Counted from the first letter of the stretch, positions 1-5,336 are shown. The stretch is DNA of 5,630 bases from Chloroflexota bacterium (GCA_016210425.1 JACQUE010000237.1:1-5630), one strand, 5' to 3'. The notes: generated from the sequence alone by a model not told the origin. Translations and numbers: made by a program.

Positions 1-1
1 C

Positions 2-664
2 GTTTTCCTTGCGACCACCAACGTTCGACTGGCCTTCGACAGCACCCGGCTGTACACGTATGGCTTCGCCCGCCATAACGTCAGCGAGTACAGCGGCATC
101 GAAAAGCCGGAGCTGGAGCGCGTCGCCCGCGCCTTTGTCAGCTACTTCAACTCCCGGGCCCGCGATCTAAACGTGACGGCCGTCGTCACTGGCGAGGAGG
201 TGCCGCTCCTTCAGGAGAGAGAGGTCCTGCACATGCGCGACGTCAAAGATTTGGTCCGGAAAGTCTTCCGGCTGCAGGAGGTGTCCGCCGGCTTCCTCCT
301 GGTGTTCGGTTTAATTGGCTATGCCATCAAAGGAAAGGCATTTGCCAGGACGCTGGGCCGAGGGCTCATCTGGGGCGGTGGGCTGACGGTCGCCCTGGTT
401 CTCGCGTTAGCCCTGGGCTCAACGCTTGATTTCGAGGGCCTCTTCGTGCGCTTCCACCTCTTGGGTTTCAGCAATGATCTCTGGCAGCTCGACCCCGACG
501 TTTACATCCTGACGCGGCTCTTCCCAGAGGGCTTCTGGCTGGATGCCACGCTTTTGGTTGCCGGGGCGACGCTGGTTGAGGCCTTACTGTTGCTGGGGCT
601 CGGCTTCCTGCTAAGAGGTAGGACCATAAGAGAAGAAGCCCCAGAGACGCTTCTTCGGGTATAG
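2..664 (+). CDS. TIGR01906/DUF1461-type integral membrane protein, 5'-truncated
   Basis: The frame is open from the window edge (first whole codon at 2) to the TAG at 662-664, giving 220 residues. Its opening residues (VFLATTNVRLAFDS), then a 'YSGIEKPEL' stretch, 'SYFNSR' and 'REVLHMRDVKDLV', follow the pattern I know for the TIGR01906 / DUF1461 membrane protein family. Only about the first 20 residues, the start of the first membrane helix, seem to be missing. Three hydrophobic segments are visible at about residues 95-112, 120-138 and 180-204, so with the missing one it is a four-helix protein with a large loop between helices 1 and 2. The ATG at 221 and the GTG at 173 lie inside conserved sequence and are not true starts. 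Function is unknown for the family. It converges on the fmdB-like gene with a 13-base gap. Family assignment is from pattern memory. Confidence 0.8.
   Translation, partial: VFLATTNVRLAFDSTRLYTYGFARHNVSEYSGIEKPELERVARAFVSYFNSRARDLNVTAVVTGEEVPLLQEREVLHMRDVKDLVRKVFRLQEVSAGFLLVFGLIGYAIKGKAFARTLGRGLIWGGGLTVALVLALALGSTLDFEGLFVRFHLLGFSNDLWQLDPDVYILTRLFPEGFWLDATLLVAGATLVEALLLLGLGFLLRGRTIREEAPETLLRV
632..656. terminator. Inverted repeat at the convergent gene ends, possible bidirectional terminator
   Basis: GAAGAAGC (632-639) is perfectly complementary to GCTTCTTC (649-656) across a 9-base loop. It lies in the last codons of the DUF1461 gene, just before its stop at 662-664, and downstream of the fmdB-like stop at 678-680 when read on the minus strand. 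The stem is only 8 bp, half of it A-T, and no clear T run follows on either strand, so termination is a guess from position. Confidence 0.35.
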
Positions 665-677
665 GACTATAGTCGCG

Positions 678-914
678 TTAGACGGCGCAGGAGGCGCAGC
701 TTCCGCCGCCGCAAGTGCTGCAACCGCCGCCGCTGCCGGCCACAGCGCTGACAGAGCCGTCGGAGCTCTTAGAAAATGAGGCGAATAGGGATATGACGCG
801 ACCGGATGGAGTCGAGCAGGTGGGACACGCAGCCTTCTCATCGGCCTGGCTCATTGAGCGTAGTCGCTCAAACTTAGATTCACATGTGCTACAGTAGTAT
901 TCGTAGAGTGGCAT
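678..914 (-). CDS. FmdB-family zinc ribbon protein
   Basis: A 78-residue protein that begins MPLYEYYCSTC, the hallmark of the FmdB / CxxC_CxxC_SSSS zinc ribbon family (TIGR02605). Two metal-binding pairs are visible: Cys8-x-x-Cys11 and Cys30-x-x-Cys33. The tail is rich in Gly and Ser and carries two more pairs, Cys65-x-x-Cys68 and Cys73-x-x-Cys76, as is common in this family. The start is taken as the ATG at 914 because a GGAGG on the minus strand (923-927) sits 8 bases upstream. An in-frame TTG at 929 would add five residues, but that Shine-Dalgarno lies inside its added codons. The family was named after a putative regulator of the formamidase operon; its biochemical role is not established, so a zinc-binding or regulatory role is inference. 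It is divergent from the selenoprotein gene, with 72 bases between starts. Confidence 0.9.
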   Translation of the reverse strand: MPLYEYYCSTCESKFERLRSMSQADEKAACPTCSTPSGRVISLFASFSKSSDGSVSAVAGSGGGCSTCGGGSCASCAV

Positions 915-941
915 AAGGTCCACCTCCAAAATCTCAAGATC

Positions 942-970
942 ATTCTACAAGGGCAAAGTTGACGGATCAA
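942..970 (-). promoter_or_regulatory. Candidate sigma-70-type promoter of the fmdB-like gene
   Basis: On the minus strand TTGATC (970-965) and TAGAAT (947-942) are separated by exactly 17 bases, matching the -35/-10 consensus at 4/6 and 5/6 positions. Transcription would start near 935, leaving a leader of about 20 bases that contains the Shine-Dalgarno at 923-927. The element occupies most of the gap to the divergent gene starting at 987, so transcription of the two genes may interfere. No comparably good plus-strand promoter is visible in this gap. Confidence 0.5.
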
Positions 971-986
971 GTGGAGAGAGGAACGA

Positions 987-1739
987 TTGTCGGCCGATAG
1001 GAGAAACGTCGGAGCCGGGCGACAGCGGCGACAGGAGCGGCGGCTGGAGGCGCGCAGGCAGCAACGACAGACGGCGCGCGAGACTCGCAAGAGGGGACGC
1101 ATCTGGCTGACGACGGCGGTACTGCTTGTTGTCGCTGCCGTTCTGGGAGGCATCGCCGTTTACCGCTTCAGCCAAGGCCGCAGCCGCACCTATGCGAACG
1201 TGGACGTGCCCAGGCCTTATCGAGGCAATCCCTATGCCTCGGTCACGCTTACCGAATGGGGCAATTTCACCTGACCGGGCTGCGCAGCGGTGCGTCCCGT
1301 GGTACTGGATGCCTTGAGACAGCTCGGCGATAAGTTCAGGTTGGAATGGAAGCACTACCCGGAGAGCACGTCGAATCCGATGCGTTGGGTGGCGGCCGAG
1401 GCAGCGGAATGCGCCAACGACCAGGGAATGTTCTGGGAGATGCACGACCGCATCTTTGAGGTTATGGAGGCGAAAGAAGGCAAGGTCGAGTGGGCCGATT
1501 TCACTACCGCCGCCGAGAAGGTTGGCCTTGACATGCGGTCTTTCAACAAGTGCCTTGAGAGCGGGGCCAAGACAGCTACCGTCCAGCGCGACCTGGCGGA
1601 GGCGCAGCAGCTTGGTGTGAAGAGCACGCCTTTGTTCTTTATAAATGAGAAGCCGATGCAGTCCAGCGATATCCTCGGCGAGTTGAAGAAAGCCCTCGGG
1701 ATGGAAACAGCACCCTCAGCCACGCCTGCCGGCAGGTAA
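987..1739 (+). CDS. DsbA-like thiol:disulfide oxidoreductase, predicted selenoprotein (in-frame UGA = Sec96)
   Basis: Two ORFs, 987-1274 and the one continuing to 1739, are in the same frame and separated only by the TGA at 1272-1274. Read through as selenocysteine they give one 250-residue protein. Residues 1-38 are strongly basic (many Arg), 39-59 form one hydrophobic helix (IWLTTAVLLVVAAVLGG), and from about 85 a thioredoxin-fold domain begins: 'SVTLTEWGNFT' then Sec96-Pro-Gly-Cys99. That is the place of the CxxC in DsbA/Thioredoxin_4 proteins ('EFxDFxCPxC'). The insertion helices follow ('MFWEMHDRIFE', about 149-159), then 'GVKSTPLFFIN' with the conserved cis-Pro at about 215. Topology suggests N-terminus in the cytoplasm and the catalytic domain outside, acting in disulfide formation, reduction or isomerization. 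The start is TTG at 987, with AGAGG at 977-981; no other usual start exists after the in-frame stop at 960-962. No SD precedes the GTG at 1290, which argues against a separate downstream gene. The alternative is a nonsense mutation or sequence error in a Cys version. Confidence 0.82.
1272..1274 (+). other. Predicted selenocysteine codon (UGA, Sec96)
   Basis: This TGA is the only stop between 987 and 1737 in this frame and falls on the catalytic N-terminal position of the CxxC motif, giving U-P-G-C. Sec is expected at exactly this nucleophilic position in redox selenoproteins, and a random stop would hit it only by chance. The coding pattern is uninterrupted on both sides. Confidence 0.8.
1276..1316 (+). 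promoter_or_regulatory. Candidate bacterial SECIS element downstream of the UGA
   Basis: Two mutually exclusive hairpins are visible. Fold A pairs 1292-1297 (GCGUCC) with 1307-1312 (GGAUGC, one G-U). Above a C/U mismatch, GU (1299-1300) pairs with AC (1304-1305), leaving a GGU apical loop at 1301-1303. U1291 can bulge below, with G1290-C1313 beneath it. The loop starts 27 bases after the UGA, inside the roughly 16-37 range I recall for bacterial SECIS, and GGU resembles the E. coli fdhF loop. Fold B pairs 1276-1279 with 1296-1299, then, past a CU bulge (1280-1281), 1282-1286 with 1291-1295, with loop GCGG at 1287-1290; it is closer to the UGA than usual. Fold A fits the consensus better. Hand-drawn, no energy calculated. 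Confidence 0.6.
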
Positions 1740-1744
1740 CCAGT

Positions 1745-3004
1745 ATGGACATAGCATCCGAGAAAGAAGCAACGACAGGCTTGACCAGGGGCATCTCCCT
1801 AAACGTCATCCTCCTCGGCGTCGTCAGTTTTCTGACGGACGTGAGCTCGGAGATGACTCTTACGGTCTTGCCGCTGTTCCTGGCCAACGTGTTGGGGACC
1901 ACCACCGCCATCATCGGCATCATCGAGGGCATAGCCGAAACGACGGCCAGCCTGACGAAGGTGCCTGCCGGCTGGATCTCCGACCGCTTCCAGCGCCGCA
2001 AGCTCCCCACTGTCGTCGGCTATGGCATCTCGGCTATCATGAAGCCCTTGCTGTATCTGGCCACTAACTGGGGCCTTGTCCTGGCCATCCGCTTCAGCGA
2101 TCGCATGGGCAAGGGCATTCGCAGCTCCCCCCGCGACGCTCTCATCGCCGACTCATCCCCCCCCGATAAGCGGGGGATCAACTTCGGCTTCCACCGCGCC
2201 GCCGACACAGCGGGAGCCTTCGTTGGGCTTGGCCTGGTTGCTCTGATTACCTTCCTTAGCCAGCGAGGGGCCTTGCAGATGGAACGGGCAACGTATCAAC
2301 GCCTTGTTCTGGCCGCAACCGTGCCCGGTATCATTGCGGTCCTCATCCTGGCCCTCTTCGTCAAAGAGGTCGCCAAACGCGCCCGCGCCGTCCCTGACGC
2401 CGGGGTCGAGTCGGAGCAGCGGCGCCGCCGCGCCCTTACAGGTCCCTTCCGCATCTACCTCGTCATAGTCGCCCTGTTCACCCTGGGCAACTCCAGCGAC
2501 GCCTTCCTGATCCTGCGCGGCCAGAACCTGGGCCTCTCGGTTCTACAGATCGCCCTGCTGCTTGTCCTATTCAACGCCGTTTACGCCGGCCTGGCCACTC
2601 CTGCCGGAGCCATCTCCGACAAGATAGGCCGGCGCAGCCTGGTCGTTGGCGGCTGGAGCGCCTATGCCCTCCTCTACCTGGGTTTCGCCGTCGCCAGCCA
2701 GGCCTGGCACTTCTGGCTCCTCTACACCCTTTACGGCGTCTACTACGCCGCCGCCGAGGGCGTAGGCCGAGCGTGGGTGGCCGACCTGGTGCCCTCCGAG
2801 GTACGCGGCACGGCCTTCGGCTTCTACCACGGGGCCGTCGGCATCGCGGCCCTGCCCGCCAGCCTCATCGCCGGGCTCCTCTGGCAGGGCCTGGGCCGTT
2901 GGCACGGCTTTGGCCCCTCGGCCCCGTTCTACTTTGGGGCGGCGCTCGCTGGCTTGGCTGTCTTCCTGCTCCTCGTCTGGATGCCGCGAGCCAGGATGGC
3001 TTAG
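1745..3004 (+). CDS. Major facilitator superfamily transporter
   Basis: A 419-residue polytopic membrane protein of normal MFS length. The N-terminal half opens with 'FLTDVSSEM' in helix 1 and has a motif-A loop 'GWISDRFQRRK' (about 76-86) between helices 2 and 3. A further 'DRMGKGIRSSPRDALIADS' signature (about 119-137) follows; this is typical of a subgroup of bacterial MFS permeases of unknown substrate. A basic cytoplasmic loop (about 207-234, RRRR at 226-229) splits the halves. The second half repeats motif A as 'GAISDKIGRRS' (288-298). ATG at 1745 is preceded by AGGT (1734-1737), overlapping the stop of the selenoprotein gene only 5 bases upstream, so the two are probably co-transcribed and may be translationally coupled. 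Substrate cannot be told from sequence. Its stop is 6 bases from the stop of the convergent gene at 3011. Confidence 0.9.
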   Translation: MDIASEKEATTGLTRGISLNVILLGVVSFLTDVSSEMTLTVLPLFLANVLGTTTAIIGIIEGIAETTASLTKVPAGWISDRFQRRKLPTVVGYGISAIMKPLLYLATNWGLVLAIRFSDRMGKGIRSSPRDALIADSSPPDKRGINFGFHRAADTAGAFVGLGLVALITFLSQRGALQMERATYQRLVLAATVPGIIAVLILALFVKEVAKRARAVPDAGVESEQRRRRALTGPFRIYLVIVALFTLGNSSDAFLILRGQNLGLSVLQIALLLVLFNAVYAGLATPAGAISDKIGRRSLVVGGWSAYALLYLGFAVASQAWHFWLLYTLYGVYYAAAEGVGRAWVADLVPSEVRGTAFGFYHGAVGIAALPASLIAGLLWQGLGRWHGFGPSAPFYFGAALAGLAVFLLLVWMPRARMA

Positions 3005-3010
3005 CCGCCC

Positions 3011-3364
3011 CTAGCTTTCTTCATCTGGCGTGCGGTCCGTCACCTCCAATCCGCCGAACAGCGTAAGGCCATCAACGTACAGGGCCGAGGGGCTGGGCGC
3101 CTGCTCCGCTTGGGCTCTGCTCTTCACCTCCTTGCCCCCCAAAAGCGTCAGTCCGCCTACCGTCACCGGCAGGCCGCGCGGTACGCGCAGCTTCGTGCCA
3201 CCGAACAGGGTCACGCACGTCATGTGGGTCGTCCCCTCCTCCAATTGTGCCTGCCGAAAGTCCATCTCCAGCCCGCCGAAGGCCGTGAGCGCCCAGAGCC
3301 TCTTCCCTGGACGCCAGGGCCGGTTGCCCACTTTGGTGCCACCGAAAAGCGCTGCCGTGAACAT
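3011..3364 (-). CDS. Small LiaF-C-terminal-like 'FGG' repeat protein
   Basis: A 117-residue protein built of about five short beta repeats, each centred on a hydrophobic-Gly-Gly turn: LFGGTKV (6-12), AFGGLEM (28-34), LFGGTKLRVP (53-62), LLGGKEV (74-80) and LFGGLEV (102-108). The spacings are about 21-28 residues. This pattern is that of the C-terminal domain of LiaF-type cell-wall-stress proteins (DUF2154 / PF09922-like), which forms a beta-solenoid. LiaF itself is a membrane inhibitor of the LiaRS two-component system; this protein has no membrane helix or signal peptide, so it represents the soluble domain alone. The start is ATG at 3364, with GGAGG (3371-3375) six bases upstream. The GG pattern repeats without frame disruption, supporting a real gene. 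Function unknown; a role in envelope stress sensing is inference only. Confidence 0.8.
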   Translation of the reverse strand: MFTAALFGGTKVGNRPWRPGKRLWALTAFGGLEMDFRQAQLEEGTTHMTCVTLFGGTKLRVPRGLPVTVGGLTLLGGKEVKSRAQAEQAPSPSALYVDGLTLFGGLEVTDRTPDEES

Positions 3365-3461
3365 CTCTCTCCTCCGTTACCTAGAGTCTCCCAATGTGGC
3401 CTCTTCTTCAGTCTAACATCACTGTTCAAGGGCAGCATCGCGTACCTTCTAGCGAAAGGCC

Positions 3462-3490
3462 TTGTATTACTCGGCGTCTCTTGCTATTGT
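3462..3490 (+). promoter_or_regulatory. Candidate extended -10 promoter of the F420 gene pair
   Basis: TTGTAT (3462-3467) lies 17 bases before TATTGT (3485-3490), and the latter is preceded by TGC (3482-3484), giving an extended -10 (TGnTATTGT). Matches to the consensus are 3/6 and 4/6. The start would fall near 3497, within the palindrome at 3489-3524, leaving a leader of about 80 to 90 bases before the gene. Weak on its own; the right spacing and position raise it. Confidence 0.35.
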
Positions 3491-3524
3491 AGCAACGCGC
3501 CGTCCTAGGACGGGCCGCTGCTAC
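3489..3524. repeat. 36-base near-perfect palindrome upstream of the LLM oxidoreductase gene
   Basis: Fifteen of 18 symmetric positions are complementary: GTAGCA (3489-3494) with TGCTAC (3519-3524), CG (3496-3497) with CG (3516-3517), and a perfect 14-base core CCGTCCTAGGACGG (3500-3513). The 5' arm also takes part in a second, exclusive hairpin, TTGCTA-TTG-TAGCAA (3481-3495). The site overlaps the expected transcription start of the F420 unit. It could be a dimeric repressor operator, an RNA leader structure, or a terminator for minus-strand transcription; the sequence does not decide which. Confidence 0.6.
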
Positions 3525-3589
3525 CAGGGACTGCTTCGCGGATGTAAGGTCGATAGCTCAAGGAGGCAGACGCCATAACTCAGCAAAGC

Positions 3590-4516
3590 GTGCGCTTCGG
3601 CGTGATGCCTCCGACTGGCGGCGAGCCATCGGAGGTTGTGGCCATCTGTCAGCAGGCCGAGGCGATGGGCTATGGCTGCGTCTGGTTCGCCGACCACCTG
3701 ATGCCGCCGTACACCAACCCCGAAGGGCCGCTCCTGGAGTGCTGGACGTGGCTCACTACGATAGCAGCTAAGACGAGCCGCATCCGGGTCGGCACCATGA
3801 CGCTGGCCAACGGCTTTCGCCAGCCCGGCGTCCTCGCTAAGATGGCGGCCTCGCTGGACGTGATCTCGGGGGGTCGGCTTGAGATCGGCATGGGCGCCGG
3901 CTGGTCCGAGCGGGAGCACAAGGCCTACGGCCTCCCCTTTCTGGCAACGCCAACGCGCATTGCTCAGATGGCCGAGGCCATCGCGGTGATGAAGCTGCTC
4001 TTCACACAGCGCGAGGCCACCTTCAAGGGCGTCTATTACGCCATCGAGGGCGCCTATTGCGAGCCGAAGCCCCTGCAAAAGCCCCACCCGCCGATCTGGG
4101 TCGGCGGAGCCGGTGAGAAGCTGACGCTGCGCGTCGTGGCCCGCCACGCCGATGGCTGGAACTGCCCGCACCTGCCGTTGCCTGAGCTCCGCCACAAGCT
4201 CGATGTCCTGGCGGCCCACTGTCGCGTCGCCGGCAGGGACCCGGCGAGCATCCGCAAGTCGCTGCTGACTTCCGTGCTTATCGCAGAGAACGAGGCCACG
4301 TTGGCCAAGGCGGCGCTGGCGCTGGCGGAGCGGCAAAACGTGGCGGTGGAGCAGCTTCCAGAGCGGATGCTCGTCGGCACGCCGGAGCAGTGCGCCCGGC
4401 AACTGAGGAGCTACGTCGACCTGGGCATCACCGATTTCATCCTCCCCTTCCGCTCGCTGGCGGATGCCCGGAGCATGCAGCTATTCATCGAAAGGGTAGC
4501 GTCCGCCTTCGCGTAG
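3590..4516 (+). CDS. LLM-class F420-dependent oxidoreductase (Rv1855c-like family)
   Basis: A 308-residue luciferase-like (beta/alpha)8-barrel enzyme expected to transfer hydride between coenzyme F420 and an unknown organic substrate in the cytoplasm. Signatures from the GTG start: 'VWFADHLMPP' (31-40), 'RIRVGTMTLANGFRQPGVLA' (64-83), 'ISGGRLEIGMGAGW' (92-105), 'PHPPIWVGG' (165-173) and 'ARHADGWN' (184-191). Together these place it in the bacterial-luciferase family, closest to the TIGR03560/Rv1855c-type group. The neighbouring F420 reductase supports F420 rather than FMN. The start is uncertain: GTG at 3590 has no good Shine-Dalgarno, whereas AGGAGG (3561-3566) lies 8 bases before an in-frame ATA at 3575, which would add five residues (M-T-Q-Q-S). 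An in-frame TAG at 3554-3556 rules out anything further upstream. It is followed after 43 bases by the F420 reductase gene. Substrate unknown. Confidence 0.9.
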   Translation: MRFGVMPPTGGEPSEVVAICQQAEAMGYGCVWFADHLMPPYTNPEGPLLECWTWLTTIAAKTSRIRVGTMTLANGFRQPGVLAKMAASLDVISGGRLEIGMGAGWSEREHKAYGLPFLATPTRIAQMAEAIAVMKLLFTQREATFKGVYYAIEGAYCEPKPLQKPHPPIWVGGAGEKLTLRVVARHADGWNCPHLPLPELRHKLDVLAAHCRVAGRDPASIRKSLLTSVLIAENEATLAKAALALAERQNVAVEQLPERMLVGTPEQCARQLRSYVDLGITDFILPFRSLADARSMQLFIERVASAFA

Positions 4517-4559
4517 GAAGGCGTCGCAATAACACGATCATCAGTCAAGAGGAGGAGGA

Positions 4560-5207
4560 ATGCTGGCGTTTATCGGTGGGACGGGCCCCGAGGGTTTGGG
4601 CCTGGCGATGCGGTTCGCCGCTGCCGGCGACGAGATCGTCATCGGCTCGCGCGCGCTGGAGAGGGCGCAGGAGGCGGCGGCCAAGGTGAAGGAGGTGGTC
4701 CGGGAGGCGAAGGTCTCGGGGGCGGAGAACGCCGACGCAGTGCGGCAGGGAGACCTCATCATCCTTAGCATCCCCTATAGCGGCCAGAGGCAGACGCTGG
4801 AGGCGCTGCGCGACATCATCGGCGACAAGGTCGTGCTGAACGTTATCGCGCCGCTGCAGTTCGAGAAGGGGCGCATAAGCGCTATTCGCGTGGAAGAGGG
4901 CTCGGCAGCCCAGCAGGCGCAGTTGCTGCTGCCCGACGCCAAGGTAGTGAGCGCCTTCCAGAACCTGAGCGCCGAAGAGCTTCAGGAGATCGAGCACCCC
5001 ATGCCTTGCGACGTCATCGTCTGCGGCGACCACAAGGAGCCCAAGGAGCAAGTGATGCGCTTGGCCGAGAAGATTAAGGGCGTACGGGCCCTGGACGGCG
5101 GCAAGCTGGAGAACTCGCGCTACGTCGAGGACTTCACGGCGCTGCTGCTCATCCTCAACCGCCGCTACAAGACCCAGACGGCCATAAAGATCGAGGGCAT
5201 AAAGTAG
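4560..5207 (+). CDS. npdG: NADPH-dependent F420 reductase (F420H2:NADP+ oxidoreductase)
   Basis: A 215-residue Rossmann-fold enzyme that moves hydride between NADP(H) and coenzyme F420, matching the usual size of NpdG/Fno (TIGR01915). The N-terminus 'MLAFIGGTGPEGLGLAMRFA' carries the glycine-rich nucleotide-binding loop, and 'GSRALERA' (29-36) gives the Ser-Arg pair that recognises the NADPH 2'-phosphate. Further family blocks are 'DLIILSIPY' (65-73), 'VVSAFQNLSAEELQ' (129-142), 'CGDHKEPKEQV' (155-165) and 'LENSRYVEDFTALLLILNRR' (183-202). The ATG start has an unusually long purine Shine-Dalgarno (AGAGGAGGAGG, 4548-4558). It lies 43 bases after the LLM oxidoreductase with no terminator between, so the two probably form an operon in which this enzyme supplies F420H2 or takes it up. 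It is followed by a strong hairpin at 5226-5259. Confidence 0.95.
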   Translation: MLAFIGGTGPEGLGLAMRFAAAGDEIVIGSRALERAQEAAAKVKEVVREAKVSGAENADAVRQGDLIILSIPYSGQRQTLEALRDIIGDKVVLNVIAPLQFEKGRISAIRVEEGSAAQQAQLLLPDAKVVSAFQNLSAEELQEIEHPMPCDVIVCGDHKEPKEQVMRLAEKIKGVRALDGGKLENSRYVEDFTALLLILNRRYKTQTAIKIEGIK

Positions 5208-5225
5208 GCTAGCGGCCACGTTTGA

Positions 5226-5259
5226 AGCGATGGGCCCGCCGAATGGCGGGCCTATCGCT
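5226..5259 (+). terminator. Terminator-like hairpin after the F420 operon
   Basis: A 15-bp stem (5226-5240 with 5245-5259, one G-T wobble) encloses the loop GAAT. The centre is GGCCCGCC/GGCGGGCC. It begins 18 bases after the npdG stop. The following bases (ATGTGTCACTC) are only moderately T-rich, so intrinsic termination is likely but not textbook. Confidence 0.6.
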
Positions 5260-5263
5260 ATGT

Positions 5264-5336
5264 GTCACTCTAAGCGCAGCGAAGCAAGAGTCTCTTGCCT
5301 CTATAGGGTGAGATGCTTCACTTCGTTCAGCATGAC
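5264..5336. repeat. Degenerate intergenic inverted repeat
   Basis: The arm at 5264-5286 (GTCACTCTAAGCGCAGCGAA...) matches the reverse complement of 5314-5336 (starting GTCATGCTGAACGAAGTGAA) at 17 of 23 positions. The centre holds a small perfect hairpin, GCAAGA-GTC-TCTTGC (5284-5298). Wording of the 'GTCATTCTGAGCGAAGCGAA' type is, as I recall, a widely dispersed palindromic repeat in several bacterial genomes including Chloroflexota. It has no coding potential. It may be an old MITE/REP-like copy. Confidence 0.55.

Noticed and set aside
959..987. Plus-strand promoter using TTGACG (959-964) for the selenoprotein gene
   Set aside because: The base run at the proper -10 distance (AACGAT, 982-987) is a poor match and would overlap the start codon.
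1290..1739. A separate gene starting at GTG 1290, with 987-1274 as an independent small membrane protein
   Set aside because: Both are in one frame with only the TGA between them. The GTG has no Shine-Dalgarno and would start inside the first helix after the active site, and the 95-residue piece ends just before its catalytic motif.
987..1739. Pseudogene or sequencing error (TGC to TGA) in a Cys-type DsbA-like gene
   Set aside because: Not excluded, but less likely: a random stop would rarely hit the catalytic position exactly, there is no other lesion, and a SECIS-like hairpin follows. Kept as the main alternative.
3030..3508. Plus-strand ORFs across 3030-3416 and 3110-3508
   Set aside because: They mirror the FGG-repeat gene on the minus strand and run into the intergenic region; no motif and no Shine-Dalgarno.
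3521..4402. Long minus-strand ORF opposite the LLM oxidoreductase
   Set aside because: Its composition (His, Arg, Leu, Ala-rich, no motif) is typical of an antisense shadow of GC-rich coding DNA; the plus strand carries the recognisable enzyme.
4545..5219. Long minus-strand ORF opposite npdG
   Set aside because: Antisense shadow; no domain seen, and the plus-strand product is an unmistakable NpdG.
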